From the NCBI RefSeq assembly GCF_004682015.1, contig NZ_SMLM01000003.1, positions 124,001 through 188,000 on the forward strand: DNA of 64,000 nt, read 5' to 3'. The notes beneath the pieces are model-generated. The model was not told where the DNA came from and did not search any database. It worked only from the letters and a program-made list of their open reading frames with translations. Shown in pieces: positions 1 through 10,990 of the stretch. A program made the translations under genes and the position numbers. Numbering within the stretch: the first letter of the stretch is position 1; every line of letters begins with the position of its first letter. The DNA is from Ramlibacter henchirensis. GTDB taxonomy: Bacteria > Pseudomonadota > Gammaproteobacteria > Burkholderiales > Burkholderiaceae_C.

Positions 1-1200
1 GACGCCCGCCTGCAGTTCGTGCTGCAGGCCCAGCGCATGGAACTTGCTGGAGAAATCGCTTTGCACGTGCAGCGTGTCGACGTCCTGGATCTTCAGGCTG
101 GTGCCGCGCGTGAACACAGTGCGCGGGCTGAAGTTGGTCAGGTCTGCCGCCACACCGCCGGGTTGCGCGGCCGCGGGTGCGAAGCGGATTGCGCTGGCCC
201 GCAGGTCGCGTTCGAACAGGCCCTTGCGGACCTGGGTGCGCAGCTCCGCGCCCGGCGCGTCGAAGCGGTGGATGTGGCTGAAGGATGCGATCTTCGCGCC
301 GCCGTTGTTGCGGTCGCTGGCCATGCCGTAGTAGGCCGTCGGGTCGAGGCCGGGGATGATGGTGTTGGACGCGCTCGTGTCCGTCGCGCGCGGACGGATC
401 CAGGGCAAGCCGTAGTTGATGCCGTTGTCGTTGTCCAGGTAGTACAGGCTGGCCATGAACTCGTCGCGGCGCCCGATGCCCCAGCGGAAGGAGCCGGCCG
501 CGCCGTACTTGTCGATGCTGCTGCCCGAGCCATTGTTGTCGGCGCGCGTGCGCATCACGTTCAGGCGCAGGGCCGCGTCTTCACCGGTGTGGAAGTTGAA
601 GTCGCCCGTGATGCGGCCGTAGCGGTGGTTGCCGACAGTCGTCGTGACCTCGTGCTCGTTGATCAGGCGCGGCACCTTGCTCACCTGGTTGACCGCGCCG
701 CCGGTGGAGCCGCGGCCGAACAGCATCGAGGCGGAACCCCGCATGACTTCCATGCGATCGAGGTTGAAGGTGTCGCGGTCGTAGAACGCCGGATCGCGCA
801 TGCCGTCCAGGAAGATGTCGCCGGTGCCCGCCAGCGAGAAGCCGCGCAGGCGGATGTCCTCCTCGCCGCCCTCGGCCGCCAGGAAGCTGATGCCGGCGGT
901 GTTGCGCAGCGCGTCCTTGACGGTGTCGAGGTTGCGGTCGTCGATCAGCTTTTCGGTGACGACAGTTAGCGATTGCGGCACGTCGCGCAGCTGCTGCGTG
1001 CCGCGGCCGATGTTGGTGGTGGTGGCGCGCAGCGCTTCCTTGCCCTCGGGCGCCTCGGCTCGGTCCTTCACCACCACGGGGGCGAGGTTGCGGCTCTCGG
1101 GCGCGGGGCTCGACTGGGCCCAGGCGCCTGCCGACGCGGCAAACAGCAGGGCGCCCAGCGGCAGCAGGACAGGGGATTGCGGCGAAGTTTCTTGTGCCAA
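1..1200 (-). CDS. TonB-dependent siderophore receptor, 3' end outside window
   Basis: Outer-membrane receptor that imports ferric siderophores using TonB energy. The 400 codons in the window give a signal peptide (hydrophobic stretch ending SAGAWAQ), then a plug domain with DVPQSLTVVTEKLIDD, a typical siderophore-receptor plug segment, GGEEDIRLRGF, the RGSASMLFGRGSTGG region, and the first beta-barrel strands; the barrel's end lies beyond base 1. The start is TTG at 1200-1198, chosen because GGAGG (plus-strand cctcc, 1207-1211) sits six bases before it and the signal peptide follows directly; there is no upstream ATG in frame that fits. A perfect 16-base palindrome (1218-1233) lies just upstream of the ribosome site. 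A Fur box at 1320-1338 predicts repression by iron. The ferric ligand cannot be told from sequence. Confidence 0.9.
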   Translation of the reverse strand, partial: MAQETSPQSPVLLPLGALLFAASAGAWAQSSPAPESRNLAPVVVKDRAEAPEGKEALRATTTNIGRGTQQLRDVPQSLTVVTEKLIDDRNLDTVKDALRNTAGISFLAAEGGEEDIRLRGFSLAGTGDIFLDGMRDPAFYDRDTFNLDRMEVMRGSASMLFGRGSTGGAVNQVSKVPRLINEHEVTTTVGNHRYGRITGDFNFHTGEDAALRLNVMRTRADNNGSGSSIDKYGAAGSFRWGIGRRDEFMASLYYLDNDNGINYGLPWIRPRATDTSASNTIIPGLDPTAYYGMASDRNNGGAKIASFSHIHRFDAPGAELRTQVRKGLFERDLRASAIRFAPAAAQPGGVAADLTNFSPRTVFTRGTSLKIQDVDTLHVQSDFSSKFHALGLQHELQAGV

Positions 1201-1217
1201 GACTGGCCTCCAGGTGG

Positions 1218-1233
1218 GCCCGCTCGAGCGGGC
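1218..1233. promoter_or_regulatory. Perfect palindrome in receptor 5' leader
   Basis: GCCCGCTCGAGCGGGC is a perfect 16-base palindrome six bases upstream of the receptor's Shine-Dalgarno. It could form a short RNA hairpin in the leader or bind a protein dimer. No function can be assigned. Confidence 0.35.
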
Positions 1234-1319
1234 GTTCTTCGGGGAGGCTGGCTGGGGCGCGCCGCGAGGCTCGGGCGCGCAGGAATTGGCTGGCCGGGTT
1301 CGGCCGGGATTCTAAGCTA

Positions 1320-1338
1320 AATGCGAATCACTCGCATT
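1320..1338. promoter_or_regulatory. Fur box
   Basis: AATGCGA (1320-1326) and TCGCATT (1332-1338) form a perfect inverted repeat with a 5-base centre, matching the GC-tolerant betaproteobacterial form of the 19-bp Fur site. It lies about 120 bp upstream of the receptor start and 16 bp after the bfr stop, so it should control the receptor promoter. Confidence 0.75.
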
Positions 1339-1354
1339 AGCGAGAGGGTATTGC

Positions 1355-1831
1355 TCAGCTCGGTTCGCCCATTGCCGACTGCAGGTAGTTCTGCAGGCCG
1401 AGCTTGCCGAGCAGGTCGAGCTGGGTCTCGAGGTAGTCGATGTGATCCTCGGTGTCTTCGAGGATGCGCTCCAGGATTTCGCGCGAGATGTAGTCGCGCA
1501 CGGCTTCGCAATGGGCGACGCCTTCCTTCAGCGTCACCTGCGCGCCGCGCTCGCTGCGCAGGTCGCATTCGAGGATCTCCGGCACGTTCTCGCCCACCAT
1601 CAGCTTGCCCAGGTCCTGCAGGTTGGGCAGCGCGTCCAGGAGCAGGATGCGCTCCATCAGCCGGTCGGCGTGCTTCATCTCGCCGATGGACTCCTCGTAC
1701 TCCTTCTTGGCGAGCCGCTCGAACCCCCAGTGCTTCAGGATCCGGTAATGCAGGAAGTACTGGTTGGTGGCCGTGAGCTCGTTCTTCAGCTGTGCCTGCA
1801 GGTGCTGGATGACGCCGGGATCGCCTTGCAT
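1355..1831 (-). CDS. bfr: Bacterioferritin
   Basis: Cytoplasmic iron-storage protein that forms a 24-mer with haem at subunit interfaces and a di-iron ferroxidase centre. The 158-residue product matches the usual length and aligns without gaps to E. coli Bfr at the N-terminus: MQGDPGVIQ, ferroxidase ligand E18 in KNELTATNQ, E51 and haem ligand M52 in IGEMKHADR, H54, and the C-terminal EDTEDHIDYLETQ with E127/H130. I start at the ATG of MQGD rather than 15 codons upstream, because family members begin there. It lies between ahpF and the siderophore receptor on the same strand, which groups iron storage with peroxide defence. Confidence 0.95.
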   Translation of the reverse strand: MQGDPGVIQHLQAQLKNELTATNQYFLHYRILKHWGFERLAKKEYEESIGEMKHADRLMERILLLDALPNLQDLGKLMVGENVPEILECDLRSERGAQVTLKEGVAHCEAVRDYISREILERILEDTEDHIDYLETQLDLLGKLGLQNYLQSAMGEPS

Positions 1832-1886
1832 TGTTGTTCTCCTGGAGCGTGGTGCGGGACGTGATTCTCGCGCCAATGCACGCGAT

Positions 1887-1945
1887 CCGTTCGGCCGGAA
1901 CTTGTCGAGGCCGGGTGAGCCGGCGTCGACAAGCTCAGCCTGCGC
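1887..1945. repeat. REP-like inverted repeat
   Basis: CTTGTCGA (1901-1908) pairs perfectly with TCGACAAG (1926-1933), with an inner CCGG/CCGG pair. The flanks CCGTTCGG and CTCAGCCTG resemble the ends of the TTCGACAAGCTCAG type of repeat that is widespread in high-GC Proteobacteria; here the element is degenerate. It fills the bfr-ahpF gap and could form an RNA hairpin after ahpF. Confidence 0.5.
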
Positions 1946-1955
1946 TCAGGTGCGC

Positions 1956-3518
1956 TTACGCCGGCACCGAGCTGCGGATCAGGTGGTCGAACGCACCGAG
2001 CGCCGCCTTCGCACCGTCGCCGGCCGCGATGATGATCTGCTTGAACGGAACCGTCGTCGCGTCACCGGCCGCGAACACGCCCGGCACCGAGGTCTGGCCC
2101 TTCGCATCCACCACGATCTCGCCGTGCCGCGACAGCTCCAGCGTTCCCTTGAGCCATTCCGTGTTGGGCACGAGGCCGATCTGCACGAACACGCCTTCGA
2201 GTTCCACGCGGTGCTCCTCGCCGCTCGCGCGGTCCTTGTAGACCAGGCCGTTGACCTTCTGGCCGTCGCCCGTGACCTCGGTGGTCTGCGCGTTCAGGAT
2301 CGTCTTCACGTTGGGCAGGCTGGCCAGCTTGCTTTGCAGCACCGCGTCGGCGCGCAGCTGCTCCCCGAACTCGATCAACGTCACGTGCTGCACGATGCCC
2401 GCCAGGTCGATCGCGGCCTCGACGCCGGAGTTGCCGCCGCCGACCACCGCCACGCGCTTGCCCTTGAACAGAGGACCGTCGCAGTGCGGGCAGTAGGCCA
2501 CGCCCTTGTTGCGGTACTGCTCTTCGCCGGGCACGCCCAGCTTGCGCCAGCGCGCGCCGGTCGACAGGATCACGCTGCGCGCCTTCAGCGCCGCGCCGTT
2601 CTCCAGTTCCACCTCGATCATCTGCCGGCCGGGCTTGAGTGCCTTCGCGCGTTGCAGGTTCATGATCTCCACGTCGTAGTGACGCACGTGCTCCTCCAGC
2701 GCCAGCGCGAACTTCGGGCCTTCGGTTTCCTTGATCGACACGAAGTTCTCGATGCCGAGCGTGTCCAGCACCTGGCCGCCGAAGCGCTCCGAAGCGATCC
2801 CCGTGCGGATGCCCTTGCGCGCGGCGTAAACCGCAGCCGCTGCACCCGCGGGCCCGCCGCCGACGATCAGCACGTCGAACGGTTGCTTCTGCGCGATCTT
2901 CTGCGCTTCGCGCTGGCCCGCATTGGTGTCGACCTTCGCGAGGATTTCCTCCAGGCTCATTCGGCCGTTGCCGAACATCGTGCCGTTCAGGAACACGGTG
3001 GGCACGCCCATGATCTGCCGCTGCTCGATCTCGTCCTGGAACAGGCCGCCTTCGATCATCGTGGTCCGGATGCGCGGGTTCTGCACCGCCATCAAGTTGA
3101 GCGCCTGCACCACGTCTGGGCAGTTGTGGCAGGTGAGCGAGACATACACCTCGAACTCGAGATCCTGGTCGATGGAGCGGATCTGCTCCAGCAGCTCCTG
3201 CTCCACCTTGGGCGGGTAGCCGCCGACCTGCAGCAGCGCGAGCACGAGCGACGTGAACTCATGGCCCATCGGCAGGCCGGCGAAGCGCGGGCCGTGGTTC
3301 TCGCCGGGGCGGTTGATCGCGAACGACGGCGTGCGATGCGGGCCGGCGTCGCGCGTCTCGGTGACCTTCACCAGCGGCGAGGCTTCGGCGATGTCCTCGA
3401 GCAGCGCCTGCATGTCGCGCGAGGCTTGCGTGTCGTCCAGCGCGGCCGTGATCTCCACCGGCTGCGAGATGCGCTGCAGGTACGCGGCGAGCTGGGTCTT
3501 GAATTGGGCGTCGAGCAT
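1956..3518 (-). CDS. ahpF: Alkyl hydroperoxide reductase subunit F
   Basis: NAD(P)H- and FAD-dependent disulfide reductase that recycles AhpC. The 520 residues compare with 521 in E. coli. Order: N-terminal double thioredoxin-fold domain with redox pair C130-HN-C133 (CHNCPDVVQ), then a FAD domain starting [15 protein letters not shown], a second redox pair C343-PH-C346 (CPHCDGP), a second nucleotide-binding GGGNSG, and the C-terminal [13 protein letters not shown]. The start follows a GGGAG ribosome site; an upstream in-frame ATG lacks family support. It is downstream of ahpC on the same strand, separated by a hairpin that may lower its transcription relative to ahpC. Confidence 0.97.
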   Translation of the reverse strand: MLDAQFKTQLAAYLQRISQPVEITAALDDTQASRDMQALLEDIAEASPLVKVTETRDAGPHRTPSFAINRPGENHGPRFAGLPMGHEFTSLVLALLQVGGYPPKVEQELLEQIRSIDQDLEFEVYVSLTCHNCPDVVQALNLMAVQNPRIRTTMIEGGLFQDEIEQRQIMGVPTVFLNGTMFGNGRMSLEEILAKVDTNAGQREAQKIAQKQPFDVLIVGGGPAGAAAAVYAARKGIRTGIASERFGGQVLDTLGIENFVSIKETEGPKFALALEEHVRHYDVEIMNLQRAKALKPGRQMIEVELENGAALKARSVILSTGARWRKLGVPGEEQYRNKGVAYCPHCDGPLFKGKRVAVVGGGNSGVEAAIDLAGIVQHVTLIEFGEQLRADAVLQSKLASLPNVKTILNAQTTEVTGDGQKVNGLVYKDRASGEEHRVELEGVFVQIGLVPNTEWLKGTLELSRHGEIVVDAKGQTSVPGVFAAGDATTVPFKQIIIAAGDGAKAALGAFDHLIRSSVPA

Positions 3519-3549
3519 TCGATGGCTCCCTTCGGGATGTGTTCTTGAA

Positions 3550-3587
3550 AAAGACGAAGGCCCGGGCGCAGTGCGCACCCGGGCCTT
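3550..3587 (-). terminator. Hairpin with T-run between ahpC and ahpF
   Basis: AAGGCCCGGG (3557-3566) pairs perfectly with CCCGGGCCTT (3578-3587); an inner CGCA/TGCG pair can form as well. Read on the minus strand it is followed within a few bases by TTTTT, so it is an intrinsic terminator for ahpC. Because ahpF follows directly it probably acts as a partial terminator. Confidence 0.7.
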
Positions 3588-3616
3588 GCGAAGTCAGGCG
3601 TGGCGTGCGCCGGCCG

Positions 3617-4189
3617 TCAGATTTTTCCGACGAGGTCGAGCGAGGGCTTCAGCGTCTCGGCGCCTTCGCTCCACTTGGCCGGGCAGACTTCGCCCGGGTG
3701 GGCGGCGACGTACTGGGCGGCCTTCAGGCGGCGAAGCGTTTCCTTCGCATCGCGGCCGATGCCGTTGTCGTGCACCTCGATGGTCTTGATGCGGCCTTCC
3801 GGATCGATGATGAAGGTGCCGCGCAGGGCCAGGCCGGTGTCCTCGCCTTCGGTGATCAGCACCTGGAAGAAGCGGGCCAGCTGGTGGCTGGGGTCGCCGA
3901 TCAGCGGGTACTGCACCTTCTTGATGGTGTCGGACGTGTCGTGCCAGGCCTTGTGGGTGAAGTGGGTGTCGGTGGACACGCCGTACACCTCAGCGCCCAG
4001 CTTCTGGAACTCCGCGTAGTTGTCGGCCAGGTCGCCCAGCTCGGTCGGGCAGACGAAGGTGAAGTCGGCCGGGTAGAACACGACGACGGACCACTTGCCC
4101 TTGAAGCTGTCCTGCGTGACGGGCACGAACTTGCCCTTGTGGTAGGCGGTGGCCTGGAACGGGGTGATCTGGGTGTTGATCAGGGACAT
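3617..4189 (-). CDS. ahpC: Alkyl hydroperoxide reductase subunit C (peroxiredoxin)
   Basis: Typical 2-Cys peroxiredoxin that reduces H2O2 and organic peroxides in the cytoplasm. The 190 residues begin [11 protein letters not shown] like E. coli AhpC, contain peroxidatic C47 in [11 protein letters not shown], the [12 protein letters not shown] helix, resolving C169 in [10 protein letters not shown], and end SLDLVGKI. The ATG is preceded by GAGGAAACG. It leads the peroxide operon with ahpF. A palindromic operator candidate lies about 70 bp upstream. Confidence 0.98.
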   Translation of the reverse strand: MSLINTQITPFQATAYHKGKFVPVTQDSFKGKWSVVVFYPADFTFVCPTELGDLADNYAEFQKLGAEVYGVSTDTHFTHKAWHDTSDTIKKVQYPLIGDPSHQLARFFQVLITEGEDTGLALRGTFIIDPEGRIKTIEVHDNGIGRDAKETLRRLKAAQYVAAHPGEVCPAKWSEGAETLKPSLDLVGKI

Positions 4190-4256
4190 TGATGCGTTTC
4201 CTCTCGGTTTCCAAAGTGCTTCTGTGAGACCGTAGGGTAGGGCCTGGGTTCTGATC

Positions 4257-4274
4257 AATCCAATTCATTGGTTC
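4257..4274. promoter_or_regulatory. Palindrome upstream of ahpC (candidate OxyR/LysR-type site)
   Basis: AATCCAAT-TC-ATTGGTT contains a perfect CCAAT/ATTGG core and lies between ahpC and the divergent gene at 4318. Peroxide-responsive LysR-type regulators commonly bind upstream of ahpC, but the match to an OxyR consensus is loose, so the assignment is inference. Confidence 0.35.
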
Positions 4275-4317
4275 AATTCGGTCGATCGGCTGCGGCTATT
4301 GGCCTTGGCCCAGCGCA

Positions 4318-4806
4318 GTGACAACACAGTCCGACGCGCCCACACTCCATCTCCTGTCAGGGCCCCCTGTACAACCCACGGAAAGTGGCTCGGTGAACCT
4401 CCAGCATGGCAACCCCTTCAACCCGCCGCTGGCCGTTGGGGTGATGCGCTTCGGTTTCCGCAAGTGGTACGAGCGGGAGCTGCTGTCGAGCCACGCGCAC
4501 CTGGTTCTCGCTTTCCTGAGCCTGGTGGCCGTCTTCGCCAGCCTGGAAGCTTCGCGCGGCGCCGAGTTCGGCGACAAGCTCACCAACGCGCTCTATCTGA
4601 TCCTCTCGGCGGCGATTGGCGTGTGGGCGCTGCGCCGCTACCTGTTCCTGCTGACCCGGGCCGAGGTCGTGGCCAACCAGGCCCAATGCGAGGATTGCGG
4701 CGAATACGGCCGCTTCAAGGTAGTGGCCGATTACCGCGGCCGCGACGAAACCGAGGTGTGCTGCCGCAAGTGCCAGCACCACTGGGTGATCAACAGCTGC
4801 GGCTGA
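4318..4806 (+). CDS. Small membrane protein with C-terminal zinc ribbon
   Basis: I do not recognise a named family. The 162-residue product has a polar N-terminus, RFGFRKWYERELLSSHAHL, two hydrophobic segments (about residues 60-80 and 90-110), and a cytoplasmic-looking tail with C124-ED-C127 and C149-RK-C152, the spacing of a four-Cys zinc ribbon. The start is uncertain: GTG at 4318 is the longest; GTG at 4393 (behind GGAAAG) or ATG at 4444 are also possible and keep both membrane segments. It is divergent from ahpC and convergent with ppsR, six bases away. A metal or redox role is possible but unproved. Confidence 0.65.
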   Translation: MTTQSDAPTLHLLSGPPVQPTESGSVNLQHGNPFNPPLAVGVMRFGFRKWYERELLSSHAHLVLAFLSLVAVFASLEASRGAEFGDKLTNALYLILSAAIGVWALRRYLFLLTRAEVVANQAQCEDCGEYGRFKVVADYRGRDETEVCCRKCQHHWVINSCG

Positions 4807-4812
4807 GCCAGC

Positions 4813-5643
4813 TCAGTACTCCAGCCGCTCCGGGCGGATCTCCTGCAGGATCGTGGTGGCGATTTCCTCGATCGACTTCGTCGTGGTCGACAGCCAGCGG
4901 ATGCCCGCGCGCCGCATCATCGCCTCCGCCTCGGCTACTTCCATGCGGCAGTTGTCCAGCGAGGCGTAGCGCGAGTTCGGCCGCCGCTCGTTGCGGATCT
5001 CCGAAAGCCGCTCCGGCTGGATGGTCAGGCCGAAGATCTTCTTCCTGTGCGGCACCAGCGCGCTGGGCAGCTGCTGCCTTTCGAAGTCCTCCGGGATCAG
5101 CGGGTAGTTGGCCGCCTTCAGGCCATGCTGCATCGCCAAGTAGAGCGAGGTCGGCGTCTTGCCGCTGCGGCTGACGCCCACCAGGATCACGTCGGCTTCG
5201 TCGAGGTCGCGGTTGCTCTGCCCGTCGTCGTGCACCAGGCTGAAGTTGATGGCCTCGATGCGATCGTGGTACTCCTTGCTCTTGCTCACGTCGGAGAAGC
5301 GGCCCACGCGGTGGTTGGACTTCATCCCGAGCTCGATCTCCAGCGGCCGCACGAAGGTGCCGAACATGTCCAGCAGCATGCCCCTGCAGCCGTCCTCGAT
5401 GACCTGGAGGATCTCGACGTTCACGAGCGTCGTGAAGACGACCGGCCGGCGTCCTTCAACCTCGGCCACGTGGTTCACCTGCCGCACCACCTGGTGGGCC
5501 TTGTCCACCGTGTCGATGAAGGGCAGGCGCACATGGCGCGGCTTGAATTCGAACTGGGCCAGGATGGCGTTGCCGAAGGTTTCCGCCGTGATGCCGGTGC
5601 CGTCCGAAATGAAGAACACGGTGCGGGTGTGCTGGGAGGCCAT
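4813..5643 (-). CDS. ppsR: PEP synthase regulatory protein (kinase/pyrophosphorylase)
   Basis: DUF299-family bifunctional enzyme that phosphorylates PEP synthase using ADP and reactivates it by Pi-dependent dephosphorylation, setting gluconeogenic flux from pyruvate. The 276 residues start [19 protein letters not shown], a family signature, and carry the P-loop-like [15 protein letters not shown] near the middle; length is normal. It is transcribed divergently from its target gene ppsA with a 184-bp shared upstream region, the usual arrangement in betaproteobacteria. Confidence 0.96.
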   Translation of the reverse strand: MASQHTRTVFFISDGTGITAETFGNAILAQFEFKPRHVRLPFIDTVDKAHQVVRQVNHVAEVEGRRPVVFTTLVNVEILQVIEDGCRGMLLDMFGTFVRPLEIELGMKSNHRVGRFSDVSKSKEYHDRIEAINFSLVHDDGQSNRDLDEADVILVGVSRSGKTPTSLYLAMQHGLKAANYPLIPEDFERQQLPSALVPHRKKIFGLTIQPERLSEIRNERRPNSRYASLDNCRMEVAEAEAMMRRAGIRWLSTTTKSIEEIATTILQEIRPERLEY

Positions 5644-5827
5644 GTGATCCTTTCGGAAGGGATGCGCGCCGCGGTGAAGTGCGCGTGCCTACAATGGCCG
5701 GCAATTATCTGCCCCTCGACATGACGCGTTCCGGCCCATTCGAACAAGCAAAAAGCCGATCCTGCGCAGAGGGGGGCGCGCGCTGCTGCGGCGCAGACCC
5801 GGTTTCAACTTCTGGAGTTTTCCCCCC

Positions 5828-8224
<2,397 letters not shown>

Positions 8225-8293
8225 GCGCGAGCATTCCCTAGCGGGACGGCGCCGCGCCCGGTGCGATGATCGGGCCGAGGAGGGCCCGACCGC

Positions 8294-10351
8294 ATGAGAG
8301 ACCGCGCCTACGAACGCAGGCTGGCCCGCGTGCTGGCGCTGTACGTGCTGGGCCTGTGCAGCGTGCTGCTGCTGCTCGCCTGGGCGGAGCAGCAGGGCCT
8401 TTCGCGCCAGTGGCTCGGCCCCTTCTTCCTGTTCGCGACCATCATGGTCTATGCGGCCATCGGGATCTGGGGCCGCACCACCGATCCCGAGGAGTACTAC
8501 GTCGCGGGCCGGCGGATCCCGCCCTTCTACAACGGCATGGCGGCCGCTGCCGACTGGATGAGCGCCGCCTCGTTCATCAGCCTGGCGGGCGGGCTCTACC
8601 TGCAGGGATTCACCGGTGCCCCGGGCCAGCCCGGCGGCTTGGCCTACGTGCTCGGATGGACCGGCGGCTTCTGCCTCGTCGCACTGCTGGTCGCGCCGTA
8701 CCTGCGCAGCCTGGAGCTCTACACGCTGCCCGACTACTTCCAGCATCGCTACGGCGGCGAGTGGCCGCGCCGGCTCGCCGCGCTGTCGGCGATCGCCTGT
8801 TCGTTCACCTATGTCGTCGCGCAGATCTACGGCATCGGGCTGATCGCGTCGCGCCTGACGGGCGTGCAGTTCGAGATCGGCATCCTGCTGGGACTGGGTG
8901 GCGTGCTGCTCTGTTCTTTCCTGGGCGGCATGCGCGCGGTGACCTGGACGCAGGTGGCGCAGTACGTGATCCTGCTGCTCGCCTTCCTGATCCCCGTGTC
9001 CTGGCTCGCGTACAAGCAGGTGGGCAATCCGCTGGCGCCCCTGGTCTACGGGCAGCAGCTGGCGCGCATCGGCGAGATCGAGCAGCGGCTGATGGCCGCC
9101 CCGGACGAGAAGGAGGTGCAGGCCGAGTACCTGCGCCGCGCCGAGAGCTACCGGTCCTGGCTGCAGGACGTCGAAGGCTCGCTTCGACGCGAGCGGGCGG
9201 CGGCGCAGGACCGCATCCGGCGGCTCAAGTCCGAGGCGGCGGACTCCGCGCGGATCGTCGCGGCGCATCGTGAGCTCGCCGCGCTGCCGAAGGACGTCGC
9301 CGCGGCGCGGGAGCAGTGGACCCGCGCAATGCAGGAGAGCCTGGAGCGCGCCCGCCCGTTGACCGGGCTTCCGGCGCACGGGCGGCCTTTCGCGGGCGAT
9401 CCCGCGGGATCGGGCGCGCAGCAGGACGCCTTTGACTCGTCCCGGCTCAACTTCCTCGCGCTGGTGTTCTGCCTGATGGCCGGCACGGCGGGACTGCCGC
9501 ACCTGCTCACCCGGTTCTATACGGCCACCAGCGTGGGGGCCGCGCGCAGCTCGGTCGCGTGGGCGCTGTTCTTCATCGTGCTGCTGTACCTGAGCGTGCC
9601 GGCGCTCGCGGTGATGGTGAAGTACGAGGTGATGCAGCACCTGGTGGGCAGCAGCTTCGACCAGCTGCCGTCCTGGATCCTGCAGTGGGCGAGGGTGGAC
9701 CCGTCGCTGATCTCGGTGACCGACATCAACGGCGACGGCCGCGTGCAGTTCGGCGAGATCCGGCTGGGCGCCGACATCATCATGCTGGCCACGCCGGAGA
9801 TCGGCGGCATGCCGTACGTGGTGGCCGGTCTCGTGGCGGCGGGTGGCCTGGCCGCGGCGCTGTCGACGGCCGACGGCCTGCTCCTGACCATCAGCAATGC
9901 GATGGTGCGCGACCTGTACAGCCACGACCTCGGCTCGCACATGACGGCGGAGCAGCGGGTGATCCTGTCGAAGTTCGCGCTGCTGGCGGTGGCGCTGCTG
10001 GCGGCGATGGTGGCTTCGCTCAAGCCGGCGGACATCCTTCCCCTTGTGTCCGCCTCGTTCTCGATCGCGGCGGCGGCCTTCGTGCCGGCGCTGGTGCTGG
10101 GCATCTTCTGGCGCGGCGCCACGCGCCGCGCGGCCGTGGCGGGCATGGCGACGGGCCTCGCGGTGACGCTCTACTACATGGTCGCCAACGCGGCTTCGGT
10201 GAGGGCCGCGCTCGGGGTGACGGCGCCACCGCCGCAGTGGTTCGGGATCGTGCCGGCCTGCGCGGGCGTGTTCGGCGTCGCCGCGGGGACAGCGGTGATC
10301 GTCGCGGCCAGCCTCGCGGGGCGCCGCCGGGCCGAGGTGGCCGCCGCCTGA
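8294..10351 (+). CDS. Sodium:solute symporter, VC_2705-like, paralogue 1
   Basis: Inner-membrane SSS-family cotransporter (LeuT fold), probably for a small carboxylate; substrate unknown. The 685 residues show TM1 after RRLARVLALYVLG, the EEYYVAGRRIPPFYNGMAAAADWMSAASF signature region, EMRAVTWTQ-like GGMRAVTWTQVAQY, and GGLAAALSTADGLLLTISNA near the end. Between about residues 245 and 370 there is a charged, coiled-coil-like insertion absent from short SSS proteins. Residues 477-489 read DINGDGRVQFGEI, a full EF-hand calcium loop. It is very similar to the product at 11932 but has no adjacent DUF4212 gene. Confidence 0.9.
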   Translation: MRDRAYERRLARVLALYVLGLCSVLLLLAWAEQQGLSRQWLGPFFLFATIMVYAAIGIWGRTTDPEEYYVAGRRIPPFYNGMAAAADWMSAASFISLAGGLYLQGFTGAPGQPGGLAYVLGWTGGFCLVALLVAPYLRSLELYTLPDYFQHRYGGEWPRRLAALSAIACSFTYVVAQIYGIGLIASRLTGVQFEIGILLGLGGVLLCSFLGGMRAVTWTQVAQYVILLLAFLIPVSWLAYKQVGNPLAPLVYGQQLARIGEIEQRLMAAPDEKEVQAEYLRRAESYRSWLQDVEGSLRRERAAAQDRIRRLKSEAADSARIVAAHRELAALPKDVAAAREQWTRAMQESLERARPLTGLPAHGRPFAGDPAGSGAQQDAFDSSRLNFLALVFCLMAGTAGLPHLLTRFYTATSVGAARSSVAWALFFIVLLYLSVPALAVMVKYEVMQHLVGSSFDQLPSWILQWARVDPSLISVTDINGDGRVQFGEIRLGADIIMLATPEIGGMPYVVAGLVAAGGLAAALSTADGLLLTISNAMVRDLYSHDLGSHMTAEQRVILSKFALLAVALLAAMVASLKPADILPLVSASFSIAAAAFVPALVLGIFWRGATRRAAVAGMATGLAVTLYYMVANAASVRAALGVTAPPPQWFGIVPACAGVFGVAAGTAVIVAASLAGRRRAEVAAA

Positions 10352-10579
10352 TTCAGGCGGGCCGATGGGCTTGCATGTGCTGCATAAGGCCGTGGCCGCT
10401 TCGGCCCCGCGGGCGCTCCGCACGACGGTCTCCGCCCGTTGCACGATCGCCAGCAGGTCCTGGGGCGTCCGGACGGATTCGATCCGCATGCAGAGTCCAT
10501 CCGCCTGCGGTCCCAGGAGGTCGTTCAGCCGCCCGACGGCTGCGCGCTGCGCCTGGGCCAGCTCGACCAGGATCAGGAG
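10352..10579 (-). pseudogene. Possible broken alpha-helical (phasin-like) gene
   Basis: The 342-bp gap after the symporter has no intact gene, but one minus-strand frame has strong G/C at third positions and a helical, Ala-rich product: it reads through LVELAQAQRAAVGRLNDLL, an ATG at 10489, and IESVRTPQDLLAIVQRAE. The heptad-like pattern and the RTPQDLLAI piece resemble phasins. There is no plausible start upstream of the helix and no stop until deep inside the antisense of the symporter, so if it was a gene it is frameshifted or eroded. This may also be chance coding bias. Confidence 0.25.
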
Positions 10580-10586
10580 CGAGCGC

Positions 10587-10600
10587 CCTGATAAAGGGAA
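10587..10600. repeat. Short palindrome
   Basis: AAGGGAAATCCCTT is an inverted repeat with 5-base arms about 95 bp before the TTG start at 10694. The nearby gtaagc motif occurs twice (10627 and 10637 region). It may be an operator; no assignment possible. Confidence 0.2.
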
Positions 10601-10693
10601 ATCCCTTACCGAAAGCTGACATCACGTAAGCAACCCGTAAGCGCAGCTGAAAAGCATGACGGGCGACCCTTCCCGCTGCCTTGAGGAGAGCAC

Positions 10694-10990
10694 TTGCTGC
10701 TGCTGGTCGAGATCCTGAAGTTGCTGGCCGAGATTGCGCTTCTCTGCCTCGCGGGGCAATTCGTCCTCGCTCTCCTCGCGGGGCCCAAGAGGAACCAGAA
10801 CCTGTTCTACCAGTTGTTCCAGGTCCTCACCCGCCCCCTGCTGGTGGGCGCGCGCTGGATCTCCCCGAAGGTCGTCCTCGACCGCCACCTGCCGCTGGTG
10901 GCCTTCCTGCTGCTTTTCTTCATCTGGCTGGTGGCCACGATCACGAAGATCGACATCTGCCTTCGCATCGGGGTGCACCTGTGCAAGTGA
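10694..10990 (+). CDS. Small two-segment membrane protein, unknown
   Basis: Unrecognised 98-residue protein with a hydrophobic N-terminus (LLLVEILKLLAEIALLCLAGQFVLALL), a middle GPKRNQNLFYQLFQVLTRP that looks amphipathic, and a second hydrophobic segment (LPLVAFLLLFFIWLVATI) followed by KIDICLRIGVHLCK. The start is TTG at 10694, supported by GAGGAG five bases upstream and by the correct hydrophobic frame. Its stop overlaps the ATG of the next gene (TGATG), so the two are probably translationally coupled. It sits between two symporter genes and may serve the symporter operon. Confidence 0.7.
   Translation: MLLLVEILKLLAEIALLCLAGQFVLALLAGPKRNQNLFYQLFQVLTRPLLVGARWISPKVVLDRHLPLVAFLLLFFIWLVATITKIDICLRIGVHLCK

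Noticed and set aside
5690..5695. TACAAT as the ppsA promoter
   Set aside because: No acceptable -35 at the right distance; too weak to list.
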